Positions 23,685 to 30,695 of a stretch of DNA of 64,000 nt are shown piece after piece (position 1 is the first letter of the stretch; the number at the start of each line of letters is the position of its first letter). The notes under the pieces were generated by a model. That model worked only from the letters and a program-made list of their open reading frames with translations. It had not been told where the DNA came from and ran no database searches. The position numbers and the translations under genes are program-made. Location: the NCBI GenBank assembly GCA_030066085.1, contig JASJCI010000017.1, forward strand, positions 1 through 64,000, read 5' to 3'. This DNA comes from Gammaproteobacteria bacterium. Lineage in GTDB: Bacteria; Pseudomonadota; Gammaproteobacteria; GCA-001735895.

Positions 23685-24451
23685 GCACACCGCATGCGCG
23701 CGCGCACAGCGACGATTGCAGCGAGGAAGAGTGGCACCTGCGCGTCGAACTCGCGGCCTGTTACCGCGCGTTCGTGCACTACGGCTGGACCGATTCGATC
23801 TTTACCCACCTGAGTGCGCGCGTACCGGGAAATCCGCAACAGTACCTGATCAATCCCTACGGCCTGCTGTTCGAAGAGATATGCGCCAGTAACCTGATCA
23901 AGGTCGATTTCGACGGCACGGTGATTGCCGGTGATCATCCTTTCAACGAAGCCGGCCACGCGATTCACAGCGCGATGCTCAAGGCGCGCCCCGACATCAA
24001 CGTCGCGCTGCACAGCCACACGCGCGCCGGCATGGCGGTCAGCTGCATGGACTGTGGTCTGCTGCCGATCACGCAACAGGCCAACGAGATTCGTGACCTG
24101 GTCTGTTACCACGACTATGGTATCGCGAGCATCGACAGTGACGAATGCGATCGTCTCGGGCAGGACATGGCCGACCGCTGGATCATGATCATGCGCAACC
24201 ACGGTCTGTTGACCGTCGGCAGGAGCGTGGCCGAGGCGTTCTACTATCTCTACACGGTGGAGAACGCCTGCAAGGTGCAGGTCGACGTGCTGGCGAGCCG
24301 CGTCGACCATGTCGAGCCGCGCGCCGGGGTCGTCGATCAACTCGCCGCCGACGGCAGGAATCGTGTCGGCCGCTCCGACGAGCACGTCGATCTCGTCTGG
24401 CAGGCCGTCCTGCGCCTGCTGGAGCGCAAGGATCCCTCCTTCCGCGACTAG
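23681..24451 (+). CDS. Class II aldolase/adducin-family protein
   Basis: 256-residue metal-dependent aldolase-fold protein of the fuculose-phosphate aldolase/adducin family. Zinc ligands H111-S-H113 and H174 (R-N-H-G-L-L-T-V-G) are present, with the acid F-N-E90-A-G-H-A-I-H-S. Its start overlaps the Rieske oxygenase stop as ATGA, so the two are co-translated; an aldol cleavage or decarboxylation of the oxygenase product would fit. Otherwise members act on L-fuculose-1-P, ribulose-5-P or 3-oxo-4-phosphate sugars. It converges on soxR with 12 bases between stops. Confidence 0.88.
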   Translation: MSTPHARAHSDDCSEEEWHLRVELAACYRAFVHYGWTDSIFTHLSARVPGNPQQYLINPYGLLFEEICASNLIKVDFDGTVIAGDHPFNEAGHAIHSAMLKARPDINVALHSHTRAGMAVSCMDCGLLPITQQANEIRDLVCYHDYGIASIDSDECDRLGQDMADRWIMIMRNHGLLTVGRSVAEAFYYLYTVENACKVQVDVLASRVDHVEPRAGVVDQLAADGRNRVGRSDEHVDLVWQAVLRLLERKDPSFRD

Positions 24452-24463
24452 TACCGCCCGACC

Positions 24464-24931
24464 TCAGGCGGACAGGTCGTCCGGATCGTCACCGAGCAGG
24501 TAACGCGGACCGGCGCCCAGGCTGCCAGCCCGGTCGTCGGCGTTGTAGAGCGCGCAGTTCTGCAGCGACAGGCAGCCGCAACCGATGCAGCCATGCAGGC
24601 GATCGCGCAGGTTTTGCAGCGCCACGATGCGTTCATCGAGCCGCCGGCCCCAGTGCGTCGACAGCCGGCTCCAGTCGCGCCTGGTCGGTGTCCTTTGCGC
24701 CGGCAGCGCGGCGAGCGCTTCACCAATTTCGGCCAGGCTGAGCCCCAGGTTCTGCGCCACGCGGATAATCGAAATCCGGCGCAGCGTGGAGCGGTGATAG
24801 CGCCGGTGATTGCCGCTGACTCGCTGCGAATGAATCAGCCCGCGCGCCTCGTAGAAACGCAGCGCTGATGTCGTGACGCCGCTGCGCCGTGCAACCTCGC
24901 CGATAGCGAGATAATTACTGTCGAGCCGCAT
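24464..24931 (-). CDS. soxR: Redox-sensing MerR-family regulator SoxR
   Basis: 155-residue MerR-type activator with a [2Fe-2S] sensor. HTH residues 8-30 read L-A-I-G-E-V-A-R-R-S-G-V-T-T-S-A-L-R-F-Y; the cluster cysteines C115-I-G-C118-G-C120-L-S-L-Q-N-C126 have the exact C-x2-C-x-C-x5-C spacing of SoxR. Oxidation of the cluster by redox-cycling compounds or superoxide switches on promoters with an over-long spacer. No soxS is present; instead a Rieske-domain gene is divergent, and its upstream region carries such a promoter (24956-24986). That gene is therefore the probable direct target. Confidence 0.95.
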   Translation of the reverse strand: MRLDSNYLAIGEVARRSGVTTSALRFYEARGLIHSQRVSGNHRRYHRSTLRRISIIRVAQNLGLSLAEIGEALAALPAQRTPTRRDWSRLSTHWGRRLDERIVALQNLRDRLHGCIGCGCLSLQNCALYNADDRAGSLGAGPRYLLGDDPDDLSA

Positions 24932-24955
24932 GCGGGTTTCTCCGGGCCGGGGGTA

Positions 24956-24986
24956 TTGACTTCAAGTTAACTTCAACTTTTATACT
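24956..24986 (+). promoter_or_regulatory. SoxR-type promoter with 19-bp spacer
   Basis: -35 TTGACT at 24956-24961 and -10 TATACT at 24981-24986, separated by 19 bases as expected for MerR/SoxR-activated promoters. The spacer holds the palindrome AAGTTAACTT (24964-24973), with CTTCAAG/CTTCAAC flanks similar to known SoxR boxes (CTCAAG...CTTGAG). It points at the Rieske-fusion gene starting at 25015; transcription would begin about 22 bases before the ATG. Confidence 0.75.
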
Positions 24987-25014
24987 GCGGTCAAATTTTT
25001 CTGCGGTTGCTGAC

Positions 25015-26619
25015 ATGAACAGAATCCCGGGCGAGACATCCACCCCCGACCACGACTGGCGCAAGGCCGCGAAACTCGACGAGCTGCGGCGCGAGGGTGT
25101 CGCGCTGGCGCGTATCGCCGGCAAGCAGATCGCGCTGTTTGCCACCGGTGAGCGCATTCGCGCCTGTGACAATCGCTGTCCGCACGAGGGTTATCCGCTG
25201 ACCGAGGGCAGCCTGTCAGCCGAATGCGTGCTGACCTGCAACTGGCACAACTGGAAATTTTCGCTCGACGACGGCAGCAATCTCTACGGCGGGGACCGCC
25301 TGCGCATTTACCCCGTGGAAATCCGGGGCGGCGAGGTCTGGGTCGACATCGCCGAAGCGCCCTGGGACGAGCGCTACGCGAGTATCAGCGCCAGCCTGCG
25401 CGATGCCTTCGACGACTACAGCTACGACCGCATCGCGCGTGAAATCGCGCGCCTGCTCAAGCTCGGCGCGGATCCCCTCGATTGCCTGCGCCACGCCATC
25501 GACTGGTCGTGGCAGCGCATGGAGTTCGGCTGGACCCACGCCTATGCCGGCATGGCCGACTGGCTGCGGCTGTACGACGAGCACGACGGCGATGCCGAGA
25601 CACAGCTGTTATGCCTGGTGGAAAGCGTTGCGCACGCCGCCTACGATGTACTGCGTGAACCGGTATTCGCCTATCGCGAGGCGCGCACGGCTTTCGTCGC
25701 GGACGAGTTCGTCGACGCCATCGAACGCGAGGACGAGGACGTTGCGCTGGCGATGATTCTTGGCGGTATCGACGACGGGCTCGAATTCGCCGATTTCGAG
25801 CCGGCGCTCAGCCGCGCCGCGCTGATGCACTACAACGATTTCGGTCATTCGCTCATTTACGTCACCAAGGCCGGCGAATTGATCGCGCGGCTTGGCCCCG
25901 AGGTGATGCCGCCGCTGTTGCTTTCGCTGGTGCGCAGCATCGTGTTTGCGTCGCGTGAAGACCGGATCCCCGAGTTTCGCGCCTATGCCACGCACCTGGA
26001 AAACTGGGGACAGGGTGAAGGCGAGCGCCCGGTGGCGGCCCTGTGGCGACAGCTGTCGATCAACAAGTCGCTCGCTACCGCGGTCGCCTGCAGCGATAGC
26101 GCGCCGGAGGAAATTTATCGCGCGCTCCTGCTGGCCAACGCGGTGAACCAGCTCAGTTTCGATCTTGCGCAGGATCAGCGGCAGCACGTTCCCGTGTCGG
26201 GTAACGTCGGCTGGCTGGATTTCACTCACGGGCTCACTTTTGCCAACGCGGTGCGCCGGCAGTGTCGACGTTTTCCCGAACTGTGGCCGCAGGGCCTGCT
26301 GCAGATGGCCTGTTTCAACGGGCGCAACGCCGGCTTCACCACCGCCGACGCCGATCCCGAACCCTGGCTCGAGGGCAATCCGCGGCAGCAGATGGCAGCG
26401 CTGATCGAGCGCGTGCTCGATCATGGCCAGGGTGAACACATCGTCTCGGTACACCTGCTCAAGACGGCACTCGCGGTGCGTGAAGAACTGGTCGAACTCG
26501 ACCCGGAAGAGGGCCGCGTATTGCTGGCGGCTCTCGCGCGCTTTATCGACTCGCCGCTGAAGCGCCGTCATCCGCGGCGCACCGCTTACCAGTCCCTGCA
26601 GTTCATCGCGCGCGAGTGA
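25015..26619 (+). CDS. Rieske [2Fe-2S] domain fused to a large unrecognised helical domain
   Basis: 534 residues. Residues 15-115 are a Rieske domain with C55-P-H57 and C75-N-W-H78, followed by the usual W-K-F-S-L-D-D-G phrase. The remaining 420 residues look all-helical and acidic, with many aromatic and histidine residues (A-I-D-W-S-W-Q-R-M-E-F-G-W-T-H-A-Y, A-L-M-H-Y-N-D-F-G-H-S), and match no family I know; they lack the N-W-K...H...H iron site of Rieske oxygenases. No signal peptide. Divergent from soxR under a SoxR-type promoter, it may be a redox-stress electron-transfer protein or oxygenase of a new kind. Confidence 0.85.
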   Translation: MNRIPGETSTPDHDWRKAAKLDELRREGVALARIAGKQIALFATGERIRACDNRCPHEGYPLTEGSLSAECVLTCNWHNWKFSLDDGSNLYGGDRLRIYPVEIRGGEVWVDIAEAPWDERYASISASLRDAFDDYSYDRIAREIARLLKLGADPLDCLRHAIDWSWQRMEFGWTHAYAGMADWLRLYDEHDGDAETQLLCLVESVAHAAYDVLREPVFAYREARTAFVADEFVDAIEREDEDVALAMILGGIDDGLEFADFEPALSRAALMHYNDFGHSLIYVTKAGELIARLGPEVMPPLLLSLVRSIVFASREDRIPEFRAYATHLENWGQGEGERPVAALWRQLSINKSLATAVACSDSAPEEIYRALLLANAVNQLSFDLAQDQRQHVPVSGNVGWLDFTHGLTFANAVRRQCRRFPELWPQGLLQMACFNGRNAGFTTADADPEPWLEGNPRQQMAALIERVLDHGQGEHIVSVHLLKTALAVREELVELDPEEGRVLLAALARFIDSPLKRRHPRRTAYQSLQFIARE

Positions 26620-26730
26620 AACCCGAGCGTGCGCTTCGGCGAGCGCGGTGCACCGTCCGGACGCGCGGATGACTCCTCGCCATGGCCGGCGTAAACTGTG
26701 GCATCCGCACATTTCGATCGAGGTTTAATC

Positions 26731-27279
26731 ATGCTGATCCGCGTACCTGTCCTGTGCCTGTTGCTGGGCCTGTCGCTGGCGACTGGCGCGGACCAGACGG
26801 ACGAGCGGCTGAACGAGTTGTTCACCACGCTGCAGTCCAGCCAGGATCCGCTCGAACTGATGCAGACCGAGGCGCAAATCTGGGAAATCTGGTATGAAAG
26901 CGGCCGTGAAGACATCGACCAGTGGATGTCGGACGCGGCCGACCTGGTCAATGCCGGTGATTTGCCCGCCGCCGAATTGCTGTATACGCGCGTGATCGAA
27001 AACCTGCCGCAGTTTTCCGAGGGCTGGAACCGTCGCGCCACCGTGCGCTACTACCGGGGCGACTACGACGGATCGATGGAGGATATCGAACGAACCCTGC
27101 GGCTGGAGCCGCGCCATTTCGGCGCGATCTGGGGACTGGGTATGATTCTCGGTTCGAAGCGGGATTTTCCGGGCGCTATCGAGGCCTTCGAACGGCTGCT
27201 CGAAATCAAGCCCAGCGCACGCGATGCGCGCCCACGCATCGAACTGCTGCGCCAGGAAATGGCAAAGGAAGCGGTCTGA
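26731..27279 (+). CDS. Exported TPR-repeat protein
   Basis: 182 residues with a signal peptide (M-L-I-R-V-P-V-L-C-L-L-L-G-L..., cleaved near A20) and three tetratricopeptide-like repeats in residues 60-165 (A-A-E-L-L-Y-T-R-V-I-E-N-L-P-Q-F; W-N-R-R-A-T-V-R-Y-Y-R-G-D-Y; A-I-E-A-F-E-R-L-L-E-I-K-P). Periplasmic scaffold or partner protein; the partner is unknown. The ATG at 26731 is preceded by GAGG; the frame runs 33 bases further upstream without homology. It converges on the HlyU-family gene with one base between stop codons. Confidence 0.82.
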   Translation: MLIRVPVLCLLLGLSLATGADQTDERLNELFTTLQSSQDPLELMQTEAQIWEIWYESGREDIDQWMSDAADLVNAGDLPAAELLYTRVIENLPQFSEGWNRRATVRYYRGDYDGSMEDIERTLRLEPRHFGAIWGLGMILGSKRDFPGAIEAFERLLEIKPSARDARPRIELLRQEMAKEAV

Positions 27280-27280
27280 C

Positions 27281-27577
27281 CTAGAGCTGGGTGCGGTCGA
27301 GCAGGGCAGGGCCCTGCTCGTCGATGATCTGGCGGCCTTTTTGCAGGGCGTGCTCGATCGCCGCCTGCTCGTCGCCGTGCTGATCGGCGCGGATGAAGCG
27401 AACCTGGCGATTCTCCCCGTTTCGTTCGCCGCTGATGTAGCCCGCGGTGCGATACTTGCCGTCCTCGTAGAGCGGGTCGGCCTGGATCGTGAACTCCTTG
27501 TACTCGACCGGGTCCGGCAGGGGGCGTTGACCGGGTGAACCGGAAAACATCGATTTGAAGAAATTCCCCAGCGACAT
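27281..27577 (-). CDS. HlyU-family small protein
   Basis: 98-residue member of the HlyU family (Pfam HlyU type, distinct from the ArsR-like Vibrio HlyU). Typical phrases: M-S-L-G-N-F-F-K-S-M-F near the start, V-E-Y-K-E-F-T-I, Y-R-T-A-G-Y-I, F-I-R-A-D-Q, and K-G-R-Q-I-I-D-E-Q-G at the end. Reported as transcriptional regulators in places, though the small beta-rich sequence has no HTH that I can see. Single gene. Confidence 0.8.
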   Translation of the reverse strand: MSLGNFFKSMFSGSPGQRPLPDPVEYKEFTIQADPLYEDGKYRTAGYISGERNGENRQVRFIRADQHGDEQAAIEHALQKGRQIIDEQGPALLDRTQL

Positions 27578-27678
27578 GAGCGCTCTCTCGATACGGCAAC
27601 AGGCGCAATGATACCAGAAACGCTGTCACCGATGGATTGGCTCCCTGACGCTGCCCGAATTCGGCTATAGTTCCGCTT

Positions 27679-28869
27679 ATGAGCATCAAGGTAATCCTGG
27701 CCGATGATCATGCCAGCCTGCGCAAGGGATTTCGCGCCCTGCTGGAGTCGGCCGGCGACTTCGAAATCCTGTGCGAAACCGGCAGCGGCGGTGAAGCGGT
27801 GGCGCGTGCGCGCGAGCTGGAACCGGACATCGTCGTCATGGACGTCGCCATGCCCGGTATCAACGGCATCGATGCAACCCGGCAAATCATCGCCGGCGCA
27901 GCGCCGGTGCGCGTACTGGCATTGTCGGGCCACAACGACGGCATTTTTATCCGCCAGATGCTCGAGGCCGGTGCGCGCGGTTACCTGCTCAAGGATGTCG
28001 CGGCCACCGAACTGGTGGCTGCCGTGCAGGCGGTAGCCGAAGGTCGCATCTATGTCAGCCCGTCGGTGGTCGATACGCTGACCTACAGCTTTCTCAGTAC
28101 CATGCGCGAGCTGCAGTCCAGTCGTGAAAAGCAGCAGCAGTTACTCGACGAAATCCGGGTGCAGAACCAGGAACTCGAACGCCAGAACGCCGAGCTGGAG
28201 CGGTTCACCTACTCGGTGTCGCACGACCTCAAGACCCCGCTGGTGACGATTCGCGGCTTCATCGGTTTGCTGCAGCGGGACCTGGCCGCGGGCGACGACG
28301 AGGCGATTGCCACCGACATCGACAAGATCACCCGGGCGACCGACAACATGGCGCGGCAACTGGACGAGCTGCTCGAGCTGTCGCGCGTAGGCCGGGTGGT
28401 CAGCACGCCGATAACGATCGATCTCGACGAGATGGTCGCCGAGGTGCTCGACCTGTTCCGCGAAACCATCGCCACGCGCGGCATCCGTATCGAAATCCCG
28501 CGCTCGATGCCGGCAGTGAGCGGCGATGCCGGCCGGATTTTCGAGATTTACCAGAACCTGATCGGCAACGCGATCAAGTTCGGTCGCGACGGGGTGGAGT
28601 CCTGCATCGCCATCGGTGCCGAGCGCGATGGTGATCGCGTCACCTGTTTCGTGCGTGATAACGGTATCGGCATCGAGACCCGCTACCTGCAGCGTATTTT
28701 CAACCTGTTCGAACGGCTCGATGCCGAGATCGACGGTACCGGCATCGGCCTCGCGCTGGTGAAGCGAATCGTCGAGTTTCACGATGGCAGAATCTGGGCG
28801 GAGTCGGCCGGTCCGGGCGAGGGTACTGCTTTCTGGTTTACCCTGCCGGCCGCAGCGGAGGATGCCTGA
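27679..28869 (+). CDS. Hybrid protein: NarL-type receiver fused to histidine kinase
   Basis: 396 residues. A receiver domain (1-125) has phospho-acceptor D55 (V-V-M-D-V-A-M-P-G), acidic D9/D10 and K105 in L-L-K-D; its closest style is NarL/LuxR response regulators. Instead of a LuxR HTH there is a glutamine-rich coiled coil (about 140-175), then a HisKA domain with H182 (S-V-S-H-D-L-K-T-P-L) and a HATPase domain with N292/N296 (Q-N-L-I-G-N-A), D-N-G-I-G-I and G-T-G-I-G-L-A-L-V. Cytoplasmic, no membrane segment. The receiver-first order suggests a kinase whose activity is gated by another phosphorelay, as in some phytochrome-type or cell-cycle relays. Partner unknown. Confidence 0.9.
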   Translation: MSIKVILADDHASLRKGFRALLESAGDFEILCETGSGGEAVARARELEPDIVVMDVAMPGINGIDATRQIIAGAAPVRVLALSGHNDGIFIRQMLEAGARGYLLKDVAATELVAAVQAVAEGRIYVSPSVVDTLTYSFLSTMRELQSSREKQQQLLDEIRVQNQELERQNAELERFTYSVSHDLKTPLVTIRGFIGLLQRDLAAGDDEAIATDIDKITRATDNMARQLDELLELSRVGRVVSTPITIDLDEMVAEVLDLFRETIATRGIRIEIPRSMPAVSGDAGRIFEIYQNLIGNAIKFGRDGVESCIAIGAERDGDRVTCFVRDNGIGIETRYLQRIFNLFERLDAEIDGTGIGLALVKRIVEFHDGRIWAESAGPGEGTAFWFTLPAAAEDA

Positions 28870-28902
28870 AAACCGTGCCGGACCCGCGCTGCCGGCAGCT
28901 TG

Positions 28903-29736
28903 CTAATCGCTGGCGAGCGCGTGCGCGTACTCCGCCGTCGCCAGTTGCCGCACGCGGGTTTCGACGCTGCCGTCGGCGTGCAGGTTGAGCACCCGGTAGG
29001 CCGGTGGCTGGCGGTCGAGCGCGTATTCCTCCGAGTTGACCGCGAACTGAACGCAGGTTGATGGCGTAGCGATCCATTCCACCCCGTCGACACGACGCTG
29101 GAACTCCTGGTGCACGTGGCCCCATACCACGGCGCGTACGCGGTCGTGGCGACCGATTTCGGCGCGCAGCGCATCGTTTGCGCGCAATCCCTTGTCATCG
29201 ATCCAGCGGCTGTCGACGTTCATCGCCTGGTGGTGCAGGCAGATCAGCACGTGGGCTTCGGCGGCACCCTCGATCGCGGCGTGCATGAATTCGATCTCGC
29301 GCGCGTCGACGCGGCCGTGGACTTCCCCCGGCAGCGTCGAGTCGAGCATCAGGATACGCCAGCGACCCGCGGCGATATTCCGCTCAGGTCGAATCCACTG
29401 TCCGCGCAGGTTGGCGCGCATGACATCGATCTCGTCGTGATTGCCCGGTATCCAGAACACCGGCATTGCCAGCCCGTCGAGGTGTCGTGCCAGCCGCTGA
29501 TAGGATTCGGCGCTGCCGTCCTGGGACAGGTCGCCGGTTGCCAGCAACGCGCTGGCATCAGCGTCGTCACGCAGAATGGCCCTGCAGATCGAGCCCAGGC
29601 TCGCGTCCGTATCCATGCCGGCAAGGCGCTCGCCGGCGCGCGCGAACAGGTGGCAATCGGTGGCCTGCAGCAGGCGCAGGGTAGCCGTGTCCGCCACCGG
29701 TAGCCGGCCGGCCGGATGTTGCGGATTGCTGTTCAC
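28903..29736 (-). CDS. cpdA: CpdA-like 3',5'-cyclic-AMP phosphodiesterase (class III)
   Basis: 277-residue calcineurin-type metallophosphoesterase. Metal motifs: A-T-D27-C-H29, G-D-L-S-Q near 68, G-N-H-D-E near 97, and a G-H-x-H motif as V-W-G-H-V-H near 205. The overall layout and A-T-G-D-L-S-Q-D match CpdA, which lowers cAMP and so dampens Crp-dependent expression. GTG start at 29736. It converges on the receiver-kinase hybrid gene. Other class III phosphodiesterase activities cannot be excluded. Confidence 0.85.
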   Translation of the reverse strand: MNSNPQHPAGRLPVADTATLRLLQATDCHLFARAGERLAGMDTDASLGSICRAILRDDADASALLATGDLSQDGSAESYQRLARHLDGLAMPVFWIPGNHDEIDVMRANLRGQWIRPERNIAAGRWRILMLDSTLPGEVHGRVDAREIEFMHAAIEGAAEAHVLICLHHQAMNVDSRWIDDKGLRANDALRAEIGRHDRVRAVVWGHVHQEFQRRVDGVEWIATPSTCVQFAVNSEEYALDRQPPAYRVLNLHADGSVETRVRQLATAEYAHALASD

Positions 29737-30218
29737 TGCGCGCTAGGGTGCCCGCGGCGAGCCGGGATTTCGCTCGGGATCTGCATGTTCGGGTTGTGCC
29801 GCTGTCGTTGTTATCGTGGTTGGCCGAAGGTAGCAGCATTTTTTTTTAGCGACAAACGCGGAACCTGTCGTCTGCGAATTTACGATAGAATTTTACTACC
29901 GAATAATACGCCTCCCTGGGCAGCGTCCGTTTTCGGTTTGCCACCAAGGGTATTCGATTGGCGAAAATTGCCCTCGATCGATTAAAAAATGGTTCCAGAG
30001 AGCCATAGGCATCATACCTTCGGCAATAGGTAGAATTTATCGAAAACGGCTGTCATGCGTCCATCGCACCCCGCTGTCACGGGGTAGCCCGGTCGCTGAC
30101 GAGGGCGCGGCACTGGACGACCCGCAAGGCATGATTTAGGGTTACGCGTCCAGCCGAAGCGCGCGGATAAATATCCCGCATTCGGTCTCGAACACGGTGA
30201 AGTTAGGAGTGTTCCGTC
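29737..30218. other. 482-base intergenic region, no gene seen
   Basis: Divergent region between cpdA and the lone receiver gene, clearly AT-richer from about 29840 to 30060. It holds a small hairpin ACCCCG-CTGTCA-CGGGGT at 30068-30085 and a GGAG ribosome site just before 30219. I see no coding potential, tRNA or riboswitch; it probably carries two promoters. Confidence 0.5.
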
Positions 30219-30617
30219 ATGATAACGATAATGCTGGTCGACGATCAGCCGGCGATGCTGATCGGCATGAAATCCCTGGTCGAGGAAACTCCGCAGGCGC
30301 AGGTGGTTGCCAGCGTCAGCGATCCCGGGGAGGTCGTAGCGACCGCGCTCGACCTGCGGCCGGATCTCATTTTGCTCGATGTTTCGCTCGGCAGGATTTC
30401 GGGAATCGACGTTACCCGGGATCTGCTTGCGGCCTGGCCCGATGCGCGGGTACTGGCGGTATCGGCGCATGCCGACTCGATCTACGTGCGCGGCATGCTC
30501 GATGCCGGTGCGCGCGGCTACCTGCTCAAGGATCACCTCGCCGGAGAGGTCGGCCCGGCCATCGACAAGGTGCTCGCTGGCGGCGCCTGGCTGGGTGAGG
30601 GACTGGCCACGGCCTGA
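30219..30617 (+). CDS. Single-domain response regulator (receiver only)
   Basis: 132 residues containing only a receiver domain: D8/D9, phospho-acceptor D54 (I-L-L-D-V-S-L-G), conserved S/T and K in L-L-K-D. The sequence is NarL-like (V-D-D-Q-P-A-M-L-I-G-M-K...) but there is no DNA-binding domain; the protein ends shortly after the last helix. It lies about 40-80 bases upstream of a NarX-type sensor kinase on the same strand and is its likely partner, perhaps as a phosphate sink or by protein binding. A GGAG site precedes the ATG. Confidence 0.9.
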   Translation: MITIMLVDDQPAMLIGMKSLVEETPQAQVVASVSDPGEVVATALDLRPDLILLDVSLGRISGIDVTRDLLAAWPDARVLAVSAHADSIYVRGMLDAGARGYLLKDHLAGEVGPAIDKVLAGGAWLGEGLATA

Positions 30618-30695
30618 CCGAAACGCGCTATCCTTAGCCTTTGTTCCCGCCGGATCATGCCGACCCGGCGGGACTGGATGGTCAGGACCTGGGCG

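Noticed and set aside
29737-30218. A riboswitch or regulatory RNA
   Set aside because: Only one short hairpin (30068-30085) was found, without the conserved cores of known riboswitches.
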